Shown: in pieces, positions 24,595 to 32,654 of the stretch | How positions within the stretch are numbered: the stretch's first letter is position 1 | How the letters are laid out: each line of letters starts with the position of its first letter | Assembly (NCBI GenBank): GCA_947573385.1 | Contig: CANPFP010000009.1 | Span: 1-37,798 of the forward strand | Length of the DNA: 37,798 nt | Direction of reading: 5' to 3' | DNA from: an uncultured Bacillota bacterium | Lineage (GTDB): Bacteria > Bacillota > Clostridia > Oscillospirales > Oscillospiraceae | Made by a program: the position numbers and the translations under genes | Notes under the pieces: model-generated | Databases searched by the model: none | The model's input: only the letters and a program-made list of their open reading frames with translations | Told to the model about the DNA's origin: nothing

Positions 24595-24662
24595 AAATCG
24601 GACGATCCCAAAAGTCTCTCAGAGAGGGAGATTGAAAGAAAAAGCCCAAAGGAGAAGTAAGT

Positions 24663-25199
24663 ATGGCAATCAGGACGATTTTGACCCAGGACGACCCCGC
24701 GCTGAATAAGGTGTGCCACCCTGTCACCCGTTTTGATGACAAGCTGGCTGACCTGCTGGACGATTTGAAGGAGACCCTGACCCAGGCCAACGGCATGGGG
24801 CTGGCGGCCCCTCAGGTGGGCATCCTCCGCCGGGCGGCCATTGTGCTGCTGGAGGACGAGAGCATGCTGGAGATGGTCAACCCGGAGATTCTGGACCAGC
24901 GGGGGGAGCAGCCCGGCTGGGAGGGCTGCCTGTCCCTGCCCGGCATGTGGGGCAATGTGATGCGGCCCGACTGGGTAAAGATCAGGGCCCAGGACCGGAA
25001 CGGCCAGTGGTTTGAGATGGAGGGGACGGACATGACCGCCCGCTGCTTCTGCCACGAGATCAGCCATCTGGACGGCCACATGTACACCGAGCTCACCGAG
25101 CGCCTGTACACCGCCGAGGAGCTGGATGAGATTCTGGCCCAGGAGGGGGAGCAGGCGAACCATCCGAAGCGGGAGAGACGGGGAAGGAGAAGACGATGA
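24663..25199 (+). CDS. def: Peptide deformylase
   Basis: Removes the N-formyl group from nascent proteins. 178 residues from ATG 24663 with AAAGGAG upstream. All three family motifs are present: GMGLAAPQ (44-51), EGCLS (88-92, Cys90 metal ligand) and HEISH (131-135, metal ligands H131 and H135, catalytic E132). The Ser in HEISH replaces the more common Asp/Leu variant and is, as I recall, frequent in Clostridia. The Arg/Lys-rich tail (HPKRERRGRRRR) extends past the usual end. The stop overlaps fmt by ATGA, pairing removal with addition of the formyl group. Confidence 0.96.
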   Translation: MAIRTILTQDDPALNKVCHPVTRFDDKLADLLDDLKETLTQANGMGLAAPQVGILRRAAIVLLEDESMLEMVNPEILDQRGEQPGWEGCLSLPGMWGNVMRPDWVKIRAQDRNGQWFEMEGTDMTARCFCHEISHLDGHMYTELTERLYTAEELDEILAQEGEQANHPKRERRGRRRR

Positions 25200-26119
25200 G
25201 ACTTGTCTTTATGGGCACCCCTGCCTTCGCTGTCCCCTCACTGGAGGGGCTGGCAGAGGCAGGACATCAGCTTGTGGGCGTGTTCAGCCAGCCGGATAAG
25301 CCGGTGGGCCGGCACCACAACAAGCTCCAGCCCACCCCGGTGAAGGAGCGGGCCCTGGCCCGCGGCATCCCCGTCTATCAGCCGGAGACTCTGCGGGACG
25401 GGACCGCCCTGTCCATTTTGCAGGAGCTGGCCCCGGAGCTGATTGTGGTGGCGGCCTACGGCCGCTTCCTCCCCGATGAGATTCTCGCCCTGCCCCCCAA
25501 GGGGTGCATTAACGTCCACTCCTCCCTCCTGCCCAAGTATCGGGGCTCCGCCCCCATCAACTGGGCCATCCTCAACGGGGAGCAGGTAACCGGTGTCACC
25601 ATTCAGCGGATGGTCCGGGAAATGGACGCGGGGGACATCATCCTCCAACAGGCGGTCAAAATCGGGAAGACGGAGGACGCCGCCGCCCTCTATGACCGCC
25701 TGGCCCAGCTGGGGGGGGAGTTGGCGGTGGAGGCTGTGGCCCAAATTCAGGCCGGAACAGCTACCTACACCCCCCAGGACCACACCCAGGCCACCCAGGC
25801 CCCCATGCTCTCCAAGGCAATGTCCCCGGTGGACTGGACCCGGAGCGCACAGGAAATTTTCAACCAGATCCGGGGCCTGTACCCCTGGCCGGGGGCGTCT
25901 ACCGACATCATCAGCGGTGAGCCGGTGAAGCTATGGAGGGCTCAGGTGGTGGAGAAACACACCGACGCCCTCCCCGGCACTGTAATTGCCGCCGATTGGG
26001 GGGGGATCGACGTGGCCTGCGGCGACGGCCAGGTCCTGCGCATTCTGGAGCTCCAGGCCCCGGGCAAAAAGAGAATGTCCGTTGCCGCCTACCTGGCAGG
26101 AAATCCGATTCAGGTGTGA
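25196..26119 (+). CDS. fmt: Methionyl-tRNA formyltransferase
   Basis: Formylates initiator Met-tRNA using 10-formyl-THF. 307 residues from ATG 25196, overlapping def. The N-terminus MRLVFMGTPAFAVPSLEGL and the catalytic region INVHSSLLPKYRGSAPINWA, followed by TIQRMVREMDAGDIILQ, are family hallmarks (Asn, His and Asp of the active site). The C-terminal OB-like domain starts near residue 205 (SPVDWTRSAQEIFNQIRGL). The size and order are standard. Confidence 0.96.
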   Translation: MRLVFMGTPAFAVPSLEGLAEAGHQLVGVFSQPDKPVGRHHNKLQPTPVKERALARGIPVYQPETLRDGTALSILQELAPELIVVAAYGRFLPDEILALPPKGCINVHSSLLPKYRGSAPINWAILNGEQVTGVTIQRMVREMDAGDIILQQAVKIGKTEDAAALYDRLAQLGGELAVEAVAQIQAGTATYTPQDHTQATQAPMLSKAMSPVDWTRSAQEIFNQIRGLYPWPGASTDIISGEPVKLWRAQVVEKHTDALPGTVIAADWGGIDVACGDGQVLRILELQAPGKKRMSVAAYLAGNPIQV

Positions 26120-26120
26120 C

Positions 26121-26489
26121 GTGTATGATTTTACCGGCTATGACCGCGTTTTAAATGCTCCGTGGCTCATGGAACGGTTCCGGGACCGCTATGTGGACCG
26201 AAAACGGCTGCGACAGGTGGGGCTGATGTGGAACTCCCTTCTTCCACAGTACAAGCCCCGTTGTCTTCCCACGGAGGAGATCACGCAGCTGGGAATTCCC
26301 AGGGATAGAAAGGTGTTTTTCTATTCGGAGCGAATCCGTATGTTGTACTCCGCCAGCTTTGGTGCGGTGGTAGACTATGTAGCGCAACTGGAGCTCTGGG
26401 AGGATATCGACGCGTATCTGTTTGATGGGACTATGGATTGGGTAATAGCGGTTACCCATGAGGACGCAATTCTTTGTTTAGGGGTATAG
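26121..26489 (+). CDS. Small protein of unknown function between fmt and rsmB
   Basis: About 122 residues from GTG 26121, one base after the fmt stop; the ribosome site (AGGTG, five bases) is weak, so the start is uncertain. The sequence begins VYDFTGYDRVLNAPWLMERF, has VFFYSERIRMLYSASFGAVV in the middle, and ends with FDGTMDWVIAVTHEDAI. The 'aromatic-DW-VIA-THED' ending recalls small Firmicutes proteins of unknown function, but I cannot name a family with confidence. In many Clostridia a zinc metallopeptidase (YugP-type) occupies this position; here it does not. Codon use and GC are lower than in its neighbours, hinting at later insertion. Confidence 0.6.
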   Translation: MYDFTGYDRVLNAPWLMERFRDRYVDRKRLRQVGLMWNSLLPQYKPRCLPTEEITQLGIPRDRKVFFYSERIRMLYSASFGAVVDYVAQLELWEDIDAYLFDGTMDWVIAVTHEDAILCLGV

Positions 26490-26490
26490 A

Positions 26491-26549
26491 GGAAAAACGA
26501 AGTTTTTCCCAAAGTTCTTTTTGCTTCTTTTTCTTTCAAGAAAAAGAAG
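26491..26549. repeat. Two adjacent AT-rich hairpins upstream of rsmB
   Basis: Hairpin one is GGAAAAAC/GTTTTTCC with a 3-nt loop (26491-26509). Hairpin two is CTTCTTTTTCTT/AAGAAAAAGAAG, a 12-bp perfect stem with a 2-nt loop (26524-26549). The rsmB ribosome site follows immediately. The composition contrasts sharply with the GC-rich surroundings, which suggests a mobile or repeated intergenic element; it may also terminate upstream transcription. Confidence 0.6.
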
Positions 26550-26569
26550 AAGAAAGGCTGGTGAGAAGG

Positions 26570-27898
26570 ATGGACGCCCGTGAGGTATCGCTGCTGGCGC
26601 TGAACGACTGCCAGCGGCAGGGGGGATGGTCGGACGCCATTTTGAAAAAGCGGCTGGCCTCCGCCGGACTGGACAGCCGGGACGGGGCCCTGGCCACCCA
26701 GCTGTGCTTCGGCGTGCTGCAAAACCGGCTGCTGCTGGACTTCTATCTGTCCCACTTCTCCAATCTCCCCCTGAAACGGATGGAGGGCCGGGTGGTGGAG
26801 ACCCTGCGGCTGGGGGCCTACCAGATGCTCTTTCTGGACAAGGTTCCCCACAGCGCGGCGGTGAACACCTCGGTGGAGCTGACCCGAAAGTACTGCAAAA
26901 ACCCCCGGGCGGCGGGGATGGTCAACGGCATTTTGCGCAATCTGGAGCGGAACCTGGGCGGCCTGCCCACCGTCCCCCAGACCGACCCGGTGAGCTACCT
27001 GTCCACCCTCTATTCCCACCCGGAATGGCTGGTGAGGGAGTTCCTTACCGCCCTGGGCAGCGAGGAGACAGCCAGACTGCTGGCCGCCAACAACAGCCAG
27101 GCCCCCATCACCGCTATGGCCAACACCACCAAAACCACGGTGGGGGGGCTGGCCGAAGCGCTGGCGGGGGAGGGGGTCACAGCCCAGCCCCACCCCTGGC
27201 TGGCCGATTGCCTGATTCTGTCCAAAACGGGCAATCTGGAGCGGCTGGCTGCCTTCCGTGATGGCTTGTTTTATGTTCAGGACCCGGCCAGCAAGCTGGA
27301 CGCCCTGGCGCTGGACCCCAAGCCGGACATGCGGGTGCTGGACTGCTGCGCCGCCCCCGGCGGCAAGAGCTTTGCCTGCGCCATCCAGATGGAGGGGAGG
27401 GGCAAGGTGATCTCCTGTGACCTCCACCCCCACAAGAAGAAGCTGATTCAGGCCGGGGCGGACCGCCTGGGCCTTGAAAATATTACCCCCATGACCGCCG
27501 ACGGTAAGGCGTTCCGCCCCGAGTGGGAAAGCGCCTTTGACCGGGTGCTGGTGGACGCCCCCTGCTCCGGCCTGGGAGTTATCCGGAAGAAGCCGGATAT
27601 CCGCTACAAGGACCCGGGGCCGTTGGCGGACCTGCCCCAGGTCCAGCGGGCCATTCTGGACAACGCCGCCCGGTATGTGAAACCCGGCGGGGTGCTGGTC
27701 TACTCCACCTGTACCCTCCTGCGCCGGGAGAATGAGGAGGTGGCCCTGGATTTTCTGGCGGGCCACCCGGACTTCAAGGCGGAGGGTTTCCGTTTACCCG
27801 AGTGTGTGGAGGATGGCCGGACAGGGTTGCTCACCCTCTGGCCCCACCGCCAGGGGACCGACGGATTCTTTATCTGCAAACTGCGCAAAGAGGGGTGA
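26570..27898 (+). CDS. rsmB: 16S rRNA (cytosine-967 C5)-methyltransferase RsmB
   Basis: Methylates C967 of 16S rRNA with SAM. I place the start at ATG 26570 (MDAREVSLLAL), giving 442 residues; GTG 26561 is an alternative, since AGAAAGG sits three bases before it. The N-terminal 140 residues are a NusB-like RNA-binding domain. The methyltransferase domain has CCAAPGGKSFACAI (SAM), VDAPCSGLGVIRKKPD (the PCSG cysteine that releases product) and VYSTCTLLRRENEEV (the TC nucleophile). The adjacent rlmN completes a small rRNA modification pair; its TTG begins 5 bp after this stop. Confidence 0.95.
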   Translation: MDAREVSLLALNDCQRQGGWSDAILKKRLASAGLDSRDGALATQLCFGVLQNRLLLDFYLSHFSNLPLKRMEGRVVETLRLGAYQMLFLDKVPHSAAVNTSVELTRKYCKNPRAAGMVNGILRNLERNLGGLPTVPQTDPVSYLSTLYSHPEWLVREFLTALGSEETARLLAANNSQAPITAMANTTKTTVGGLAEALAGEGVTAQPHPWLADCLILSKTGNLERLAAFRDGLFYVQDPASKLDALALDPKPDMRVLDCCAAPGGKSFACAIQMEGRGKVISCDLHPHKKKLIQAGADRLGLENITPMTADGKAFRPEWESAFDRVLVDAPCSGLGVIRKKPDIRYKDPGPLADLPQVQRAILDNAARYVKPGGVLVYSTCTLLRRENEEVALDFLAGHPDFKAEGFRLPECVEDGRTGLLTLWPHRQGTDGFFICKLRKEG

Positions 27899-27903
27899 AC
27901 CCT

Positions 27904-28953
27904 TTGGTTGACATAAAATCAATGACTCCCGAGGAACTGGCTGTCTGGCTGAAGGAGCTGGGTGAGCCCGCCTTCCGGGCCAAACAGATATTCAAGTGGC
28001 TGTATCGGGGCGTCACCTCCTTCGGGGAGATGACCGACCTGTCCAAGGCCCTGCGGCAGAAGCTGGAGGAGACGGCACTCCTGACCCCGCCCACCGTGGC
28101 CCGGAAGCAGGAGTCGGCCCAGGACGGCACCATCAAATATCTGTGGCAGCTGGCCGACGGCAACTGCGTGGAGTCGGTGCTGATGCGCTACCAGCACGGT
28201 AATACGGTGTGTATCTCCTGCCAGGTGGGGTGCCGGATGGGGTGCGCTTTCTGCGCTTCTGCCATTGCGGGGAAGGTCCGGGACCTGACTCCCGCAGAAA
28301 TGTTGGATCAGGTGCTTTTTACCCAAATTGACAGTGGAGCGCCTGTTTCCAACATCGTTTTGATGGGAATTGGGGAGCCATTGGACAATTTTGACACGGT
28401 TTTGCGCTTTTTGACCCTGGTAAACCACCCAGACGGGCTGAATATCGGGATGCGGCATATCTCCCTGTCCACCTGCGGTTTAGTGGACGGAATTGACAAA
28501 CTGGCCCAGTATGGGTTACAATTAACGTTATCGGTTTCCCTCCATGCCCCGGATGATGAGACCCGGAGCAAAATTATGCCCGTCAACAGTCATGTGGGTG
28601 TGGAGAAATTGATGGAGACCTGCCGCCGGTACTTTGAGAGAACCGGGCGGCGCATCTCCTATGAATACGCCATGATCGACGGGGTGAACGATGCCGACTG
28701 GCAGGCCGACCTGTTGGCCAGACGGCTGAGGGGCGTTCCGGCCCATGTGAATCTCATTCCTCTCAATGAGGTGGAGGAAAGTCCGTTAAAGCCCAGCCGC
28801 CGAGTGGCGGCGTTCCAGAAGCGGCTGGAGGGGCATGGTGTGACCGTCACCGTCCGGCGGAAGCTGGGGGGCGACATTGATGCCTCCTGCGGCCAGCTGC
28901 GCCGCAAGGCGATGAATACGACAGAGCCGGGGAGCCGGCAGAAACGAGGTTGA
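27904..28953 (+). CDS. rlmN: Dual-specificity 23S rRNA/tRNA adenine-C2 methyltransferase RlmN
   Basis: Radical SAM enzyme that methylates A2503 of 23S rRNA and A37 of some tRNAs. TTG 27904 gives MVDIKSMTPEEL, matching the common family N-terminus, and follows AGAGGGG. 349 residues. The Fe-S motif is CRMGCAFC (C110, C114, C117), preceded by CISCQVG. Further hallmarks are VLMGIGEPLDNFD, HISLSTCGLVDGI and NLIPLNEVEESPLKPS. The second catalytic cysteine, which carries the methyl group, is C329 in GGDIDASCGQLRRK. The stop overlaps the leader of the phosphatase gene. Confidence 0.97.
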   Translation: MVDIKSMTPEELAVWLKELGEPAFRAKQIFKWLYRGVTSFGEMTDLSKALRQKLEETALLTPPTVARKQESAQDGTIKYLWQLADGNCVESVLMRYQHGNTVCISCQVGCRMGCAFCASAIAGKVRDLTPAEMLDQVLFTQIDSGAPVSNIVLMGIGEPLDNFDTVLRFLTLVNHPDGLNIGMRHISLSTCGLVDGIDKLAQYGLQLTLSVSLHAPDDETRSKIMPVNSHVGVEKLMETCRRYFERTGRRISYEYAMIDGVNDADWQADLLARRLRGVPAHVNLIPLNEVEESPLKPSRRVAAFQKRLEGHGVTVTVRRKLGGDIDASCGQLRRKAMNTTEPGSRQKRG

Positions 28954-28958
28954 GCGCT

Positions 28959-29678
28959 ATGCAGGTATGGGGAATTACCGACCGCGGTGCGGTGCGGCAG
29001 CAGAATCAGGACGCATACGCGGCCCAGGTGCTGGAGGACGGCAGGGCGATTGCCCTGGTGTGCGACGGCATGGGTGGCGCCCGTGCGGGCAATGTAGCCA
29101 GCACCATAGCGGTAGAGCGGTTTATGGAGGAGTTTCTCAAGCCGGGCCAGAGCGGCGCTGTGGAGGAACGGATGGGCCATGCGGCCTCGGCGGCAAACCA
29201 TGCGGTGTTTGATCGCTCCGTCCATGACGAGGCGTGTACCGGCATGGGAACCACTCTGGTGGCGGCGCTGGCCGGACCGTCAGAGGCGGTTATTCTTAAC
29301 GAAGGGGACAGCCGGGCCTACCACATTAACGCTGAGGGGATTGTTTTGGTTACCCGGGACCACTCCCTGGTGGAGGACCTGGTGGAGCGGGGCGAACTGA
29401 CCCGGGAACAGGCCCGCACACACCCCCATAAAAATCTCATCACCCGGGCCCTGGGGGCGGAGCCGATGCTCATGGCCGACTGCTTCCGCCAGCCGCTGGC
29501 TGAGGGGGACTACCTTCTGCTGTGCAGCGACGGGCTGAGCAATGTGGTCAACGAGCAGGAGATGCTCTACGAGGTTATCCACGGCGGCGAGGATTGCCAA
29601 TGCTGCCAGCGGCTGCTGGATATTGCCCTGAGCCGGGGCGCGCCGGACAATGTGACGGTTGTACTGGTGAAACGCTAA
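28959..29678 (+). CDS. prpC: PP2C-family Ser/Thr protein phosphatase (Stp/PrpC)
   Basis: Dephosphorylates targets of the neighbouring PASTA kinase. ATG 28959 follows GAGGT by nine bases; a TTG at 28950 is an alternative. 239 residues. The metal-binding motifs are all present: RGAVRQQNQD near the N-terminus, VCDGMGGARAGNVAS, GMGTTLVAAL, LNEGDSRAYHI, the flap region with ARTHPHKNLITRALG, LLLCSDGLSNVV and GAPDNVTVVLVKR at the end. The gene lies 19 bp before prkC, the usual eraser-writer pair. Confidence 0.95.
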   Translation: MQVWGITDRGAVRQQNQDAYAAQVLEDGRAIALVCDGMGGARAGNVASTIAVERFMEEFLKPGQSGAVEERMGHAASAANHAVFDRSVHDEACTGMGTTLVAALAGPSEAVILNEGDSRAYHINAEGIVLVTRDHSLVEDLVERGELTREQARTHPHKNLITRALGAEPMLMADCFRQPLAEGDYLLLCSDGLSNVVNEQEMLYEVIHGGEDCQCCQRLLDIALSRGAPDNVTVVLVKR

Positions 29679-29697
29679 GAATAGGAGGATATTTACC

Positions 29698-31761
29698 ATG
29701 GATCCTTACATCGGTAAATTACTCGATAACCGATATGAGATATTGGAGCTTGTGGGAACGGGCGGCATGGCCAAGGTCTACAAGGCCAGAGACCACCGGC
29801 TGAACCGGCTGGTAGCCATCAAAATCCTGCGGGAGGAGCTGGCCCAGGACGCCGAATTCCGCCGCCGCTTCCATGATGAGTCCCAGGCCGTGGCTATGCT
29901 CTCTCACCCCAATATTGTGGCTGTGTATGACGTGAGCCGGTCCTCTGAGCTGGAGTACATTGTCATGGAGCTTATCGACGGCATTACCCTGAAGCAGTAC
30001 ATGCAGAGAAAGGGCAACAAGCTCAACTGGCGGGAAGCCCTCCACTTTATCACCCAGATTACCAAGGCCCTGGGACATGCCCACAGCCGGGGGATCATCC
30101 ACCGGGATATTAAGCCACACAACATCATGGTGCTGCGGGACGGCAGCGTGAAGGTGGCCGACTTCGGCATTGCCCGGGTGGCGTCCGGCGGACACAGCAC
30201 CCTGACCCAGGAGGCCCTGGGTTCGGTCCATTACATCTCCCCCGAGCAGGCCCGGGGCAGCCATATCGACAGCCGGTCCGACCTGTATTCCACCGGTGTG
30301 GTGCTCTACGAGATGATTACCGGCCGCCTGCCCTTTGAGGGAGACACCCCGGTGTCGGTGGCCATCCAGCATATCAATTCCATTCCCCTCTCTCCCCGGG
30401 AGCTGGACTCCACCATCCCCGAAGCCCTGGAGGCCATTACCATGAAGGCTATGGCCCCCAATCCGGACAACCGCTATCTGTCTGCCAACGAGATGCTGGC
30501 CGACTTGGAGGAGTTCCGCAAAAACCCCAGCATCAATTTTGACTACAGCGCTTCCGAGTTTGAGCCGGAGGGGGACCAGGAGGAGTATACCCAGGTTCGT
30601 CCCGTCCACCAGACCTCCGGCCGCTCCGTTCCCGAGCGCCGGTATGAGGACGAGGAGGACTATCCGTCCCCCCACCGCCGGGAGCGCCGCCGCTACGAGG
30701 ACGAAGGGGACTACCCGCCCCAGCGCCGCCGCCGGTATGAGGACGACGAGGACTATCCCCGCCGCCGGGGGCCCATTTGGCCTGTGCTGCTGGCCGTGGC
30801 CGCTGTGCTGCTCTTTGTGGGGCTGACCTTCTCCTTCCTGTGGAAGACCATTTTTGCCGGGATGCTGGCCCCGCCGGAGACCCACACTGTTCCTGATCTG
30901 GTGGGTCAGGTCTATGAGGAGATCAAGGACGATACCGAGCTGCTGGCCGGGTTTACCCTCATCGAGGGGGACACCGTGGCCGACGACGCAGACCCCGGCA
31001 CCATCATCGACCAGGAGCCCAAGGAGGGCAAAGAGGTAGGGGAGAACGTCACCGAAATTAAGGTGACCATTAGCGGCGGCCCGGAGACGGTAAAGATGAT
31101 CCGTCTGGACGACATGGACTACCAGGCGGCTTCTACTGCCCTGCGGAATATTGGACTGAAGGCCGGCGTACCCTCCTATACAAACAGCGAGACTGTCGAG
31201 CAGGGCTTCATCATCTCCTACACCCCGCTGGAGGGGGTTGATGTGCCCCTGGGCACGGAGGTAGAGATTGTGGTGAGCAAGGGGCCGGCGGACCAGCCCT
31301 TCGACATGCCGAATCTGGAGGGCAAAACAGAGACAGAGGCCAGAAACGCTATCAAAATGCACAATCTGACCGTGGGTCAGTTCCTGCCCCAGCACGACGA
31401 AAATGTGGAGGAGGGCAAGGTGGTCAGCCAGTATCCCATAGCCGGCGCCCAGGTCACCGAGGGCACCGAGGTCAACGTGATTATCAGCAAGGGACCCGAC
31501 CCCGCCAACAAGCCGCCGGAGCCCCCTGAGCCCCAGGAGGTGACCAAGATCGTCACGGTGTCTCTGGAGGGCTTTGAGGGCAGCGTTGCCGTACGGCTGC
31601 TCATGGACGGTGTGGAGGTGGGCAGCGCCGTGGCAGACGCCACTATGGACACCTCAGTGGAGGTCCAGGTCCGCGGAACAACGGGTTTGGGTATAAGAGA
31701 GCTGGCCGTCTATATCAACGGGGTAGCCAGCGGTACCATCCCCATTAACTTTGACGAATGA
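29698..31761 (+). CDS. prkC: PASTA-domain Ser/Thr protein kinase (PrkC/Stk)
   Basis: A transmembrane kinase that senses muropeptides or lipid II and controls growth and cell-wall metabolism. 687 residues from ATG 29698, preceded by TAGGAGG. The kinase domain (about 12-270) has the P-loop GTGGMAKVY, K42 in VAIKIL, catalytic D137 in HRDIKPHN and D155 in DFG. The juxtamembrane stretch (about 312-357) carries three copies of an Arg-rich YED(E/D)xDYP repeat. The transmembrane helix is about 360-382. Three PASTA units follow (about 396-463, 465-533 and 534-602), a Pro-rich spacer, and an extra C-terminal beta-type domain (615-687) found in many Clostridia homologues. The stop overlaps rsgA by ATGA. 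Confidence 0.96.
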   Translation: MDPYIGKLLDNRYEILELVGTGGMAKVYKARDHRLNRLVAIKILREELAQDAEFRRRFHDESQAVAMLSHPNIVAVYDVSRSSELEYIVMELIDGITLKQYMQRKGNKLNWREALHFITQITKALGHAHSRGIIHRDIKPHNIMVLRDGSVKVADFGIARVASGGHSTLTQEALGSVHYISPEQARGSHIDSRSDLYSTGVVLYEMITGRLPFEGDTPVSVAIQHINSIPLSPRELDSTIPEALEAITMKAMAPNPDNRYLSANEMLADLEEFRKNPSINFDYSASEFEPEGDQEEYTQVRPVHQTSGRSVPERRYEDEEDYPSPHRRERRRYEDEGDYPPQRRRRYEDDEDYPRRRGPIWPVLLAVAAVLLFVGLTFSFLWKTIFAGMLAPPETHTVPDLVGQVYEEIKDDTELLAGFTLIEGDTVADDADPGTIIDQEPKEGKEVGENVTEIKVTISGGPETVKMIRLDDMDYQAASTALRNIGLKAGVPSYTNSETVEQGFIISYTPLEGVDVPLGTEVEIVVSKGPADQPFDMPNLEGKTETEARNAIKMHNLTVGQFLPQHDENVEEGKVVSQYPIAGAQVTEGTEVNVIISKGPDPANKPPEPPEPQEVTKIVTVSLEGFEGSVAVRLLMDGVEVGSAVADATMDTSVEVQVRGTTGLGIRELAVYINGVASGTIPINFDE

Positions 31762-32654
31762 GTGAGGGCGTAATCCGAAAGGCCCTCAGCGGCTTCTACT
31801 ATGTGGATGATGGGGAGCATGTGGTTGCCTGCCGGGCCAGGGGAAAGCACCGCCACGCAGGGCTTTCCCCCCTGGTGGGGGACCGGGTGCGGTTTACCCC
31901 CCTGGAAAACGGCGTCGGCGCTCTGGACGAGATACTCCCCCGAAAAAATGAGTTTTACCGTCCGGCGGTGGCCAACATCGACCTGCTGGTGGTAGTAGCT
32001 TCCCAGGCGGTGCCGGTGACCGACCCCTTTCTCATCGACCGGGTGGCCGCCATCGCCGCCGCCCGGGGCTGTGAGACCCTGGTGTGCGTCAACAAGTGCG
32101 ACCTGGAATCTGGAGATGAGCTGGCCGCCATTTATGAAAAGGCGGGCTTTCCCACCCTGCGGGTGAGCGCGCAGACCGGCGAGGGACTGGAAGAGCTGCG
32201 TCAGGCCATCGCCGGAAGGGTGTGTGCCTTCACCGGCAACTCCGGGGTGGGCAAGTCCAGCATTTTAAATGCCCTGGAGCGGGACTTTGACCTGGCCACC
32301 GGCGAAATCAGCGACAAGCTGGGCCGGGGACGGCACACAACCCGCCATGTGGAGCTCTTCCGCCTGTCCTGCGGGGCGCTGGCGGCGGATACGCCAGGTT
32401 TTTCCTCCTTCGATGTGGACAAAATGGAGCTGGCCCGGAAGGAGGAACTGCAATACGCCTTCCGGGAGTTCTCGCCCTACCTGGGGGAATGCCGGTTTCA
32501 GGACTGTGCCCATGTGAAGGAGAAGGGCTGCGCCGTGCTGGCGGCGGTGAAGGCCGGGGAGATTGTTCCCAGTCGGCACCAGAGCTATGTCCGCCTGTAT
32601 GAGCAGGCCAAGGCGATCCCAGACTGGGAAAGAAAAAGGAATGAATCGTTATGA
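31758..32654 (+). CDS. rsgA: Ribosome small-subunit-dependent GTPase RsgA
   Basis: Late 30S maturation factor with a circularly permuted GTPase. 298 residues from ATG 31758. The N-terminal OB-fold runs to about residue 70 (GVIRKALSGFYYVDDGEHVV). The permuted order is visible: G4 VCVNKCDLES comes before G1 FTGNSGVGKSSILNAL, then switch I RHTTRHVELF and G3 ADTPGFSSFD. The C-terminal zinc site has Cys-x5-Cys and a His in ECRFQDCAHVKEKGCAV. In many Firmicutes rpe and a thiamine pyrophosphokinase gene follow; here thiI does, overlapping by ATGA. Confidence 0.96.
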   Translation: MSEGVIRKALSGFYYVDDGEHVVACRARGKHRHAGLSPLVGDRVRFTPLENGVGALDEILPRKNEFYRPAVANIDLLVVVASQAVPVTDPFLIDRVAAIAAARGCETLVCVNKCDLESGDELAAIYEKAGFPTLRVSAQTGEGLEELRQAIAGRVCAFTGNSGVGKSSILNALERDFDLATGEISDKLGRGRHTTRHVELFRLSCGALAADTPGFSSFDVDKMELARKEELQYAFREFSPYLGECRFQDCAHVKEKGCAVLAAVKAGEIVPSRHQSYVRLYEQAKAIPDWERKRNESL

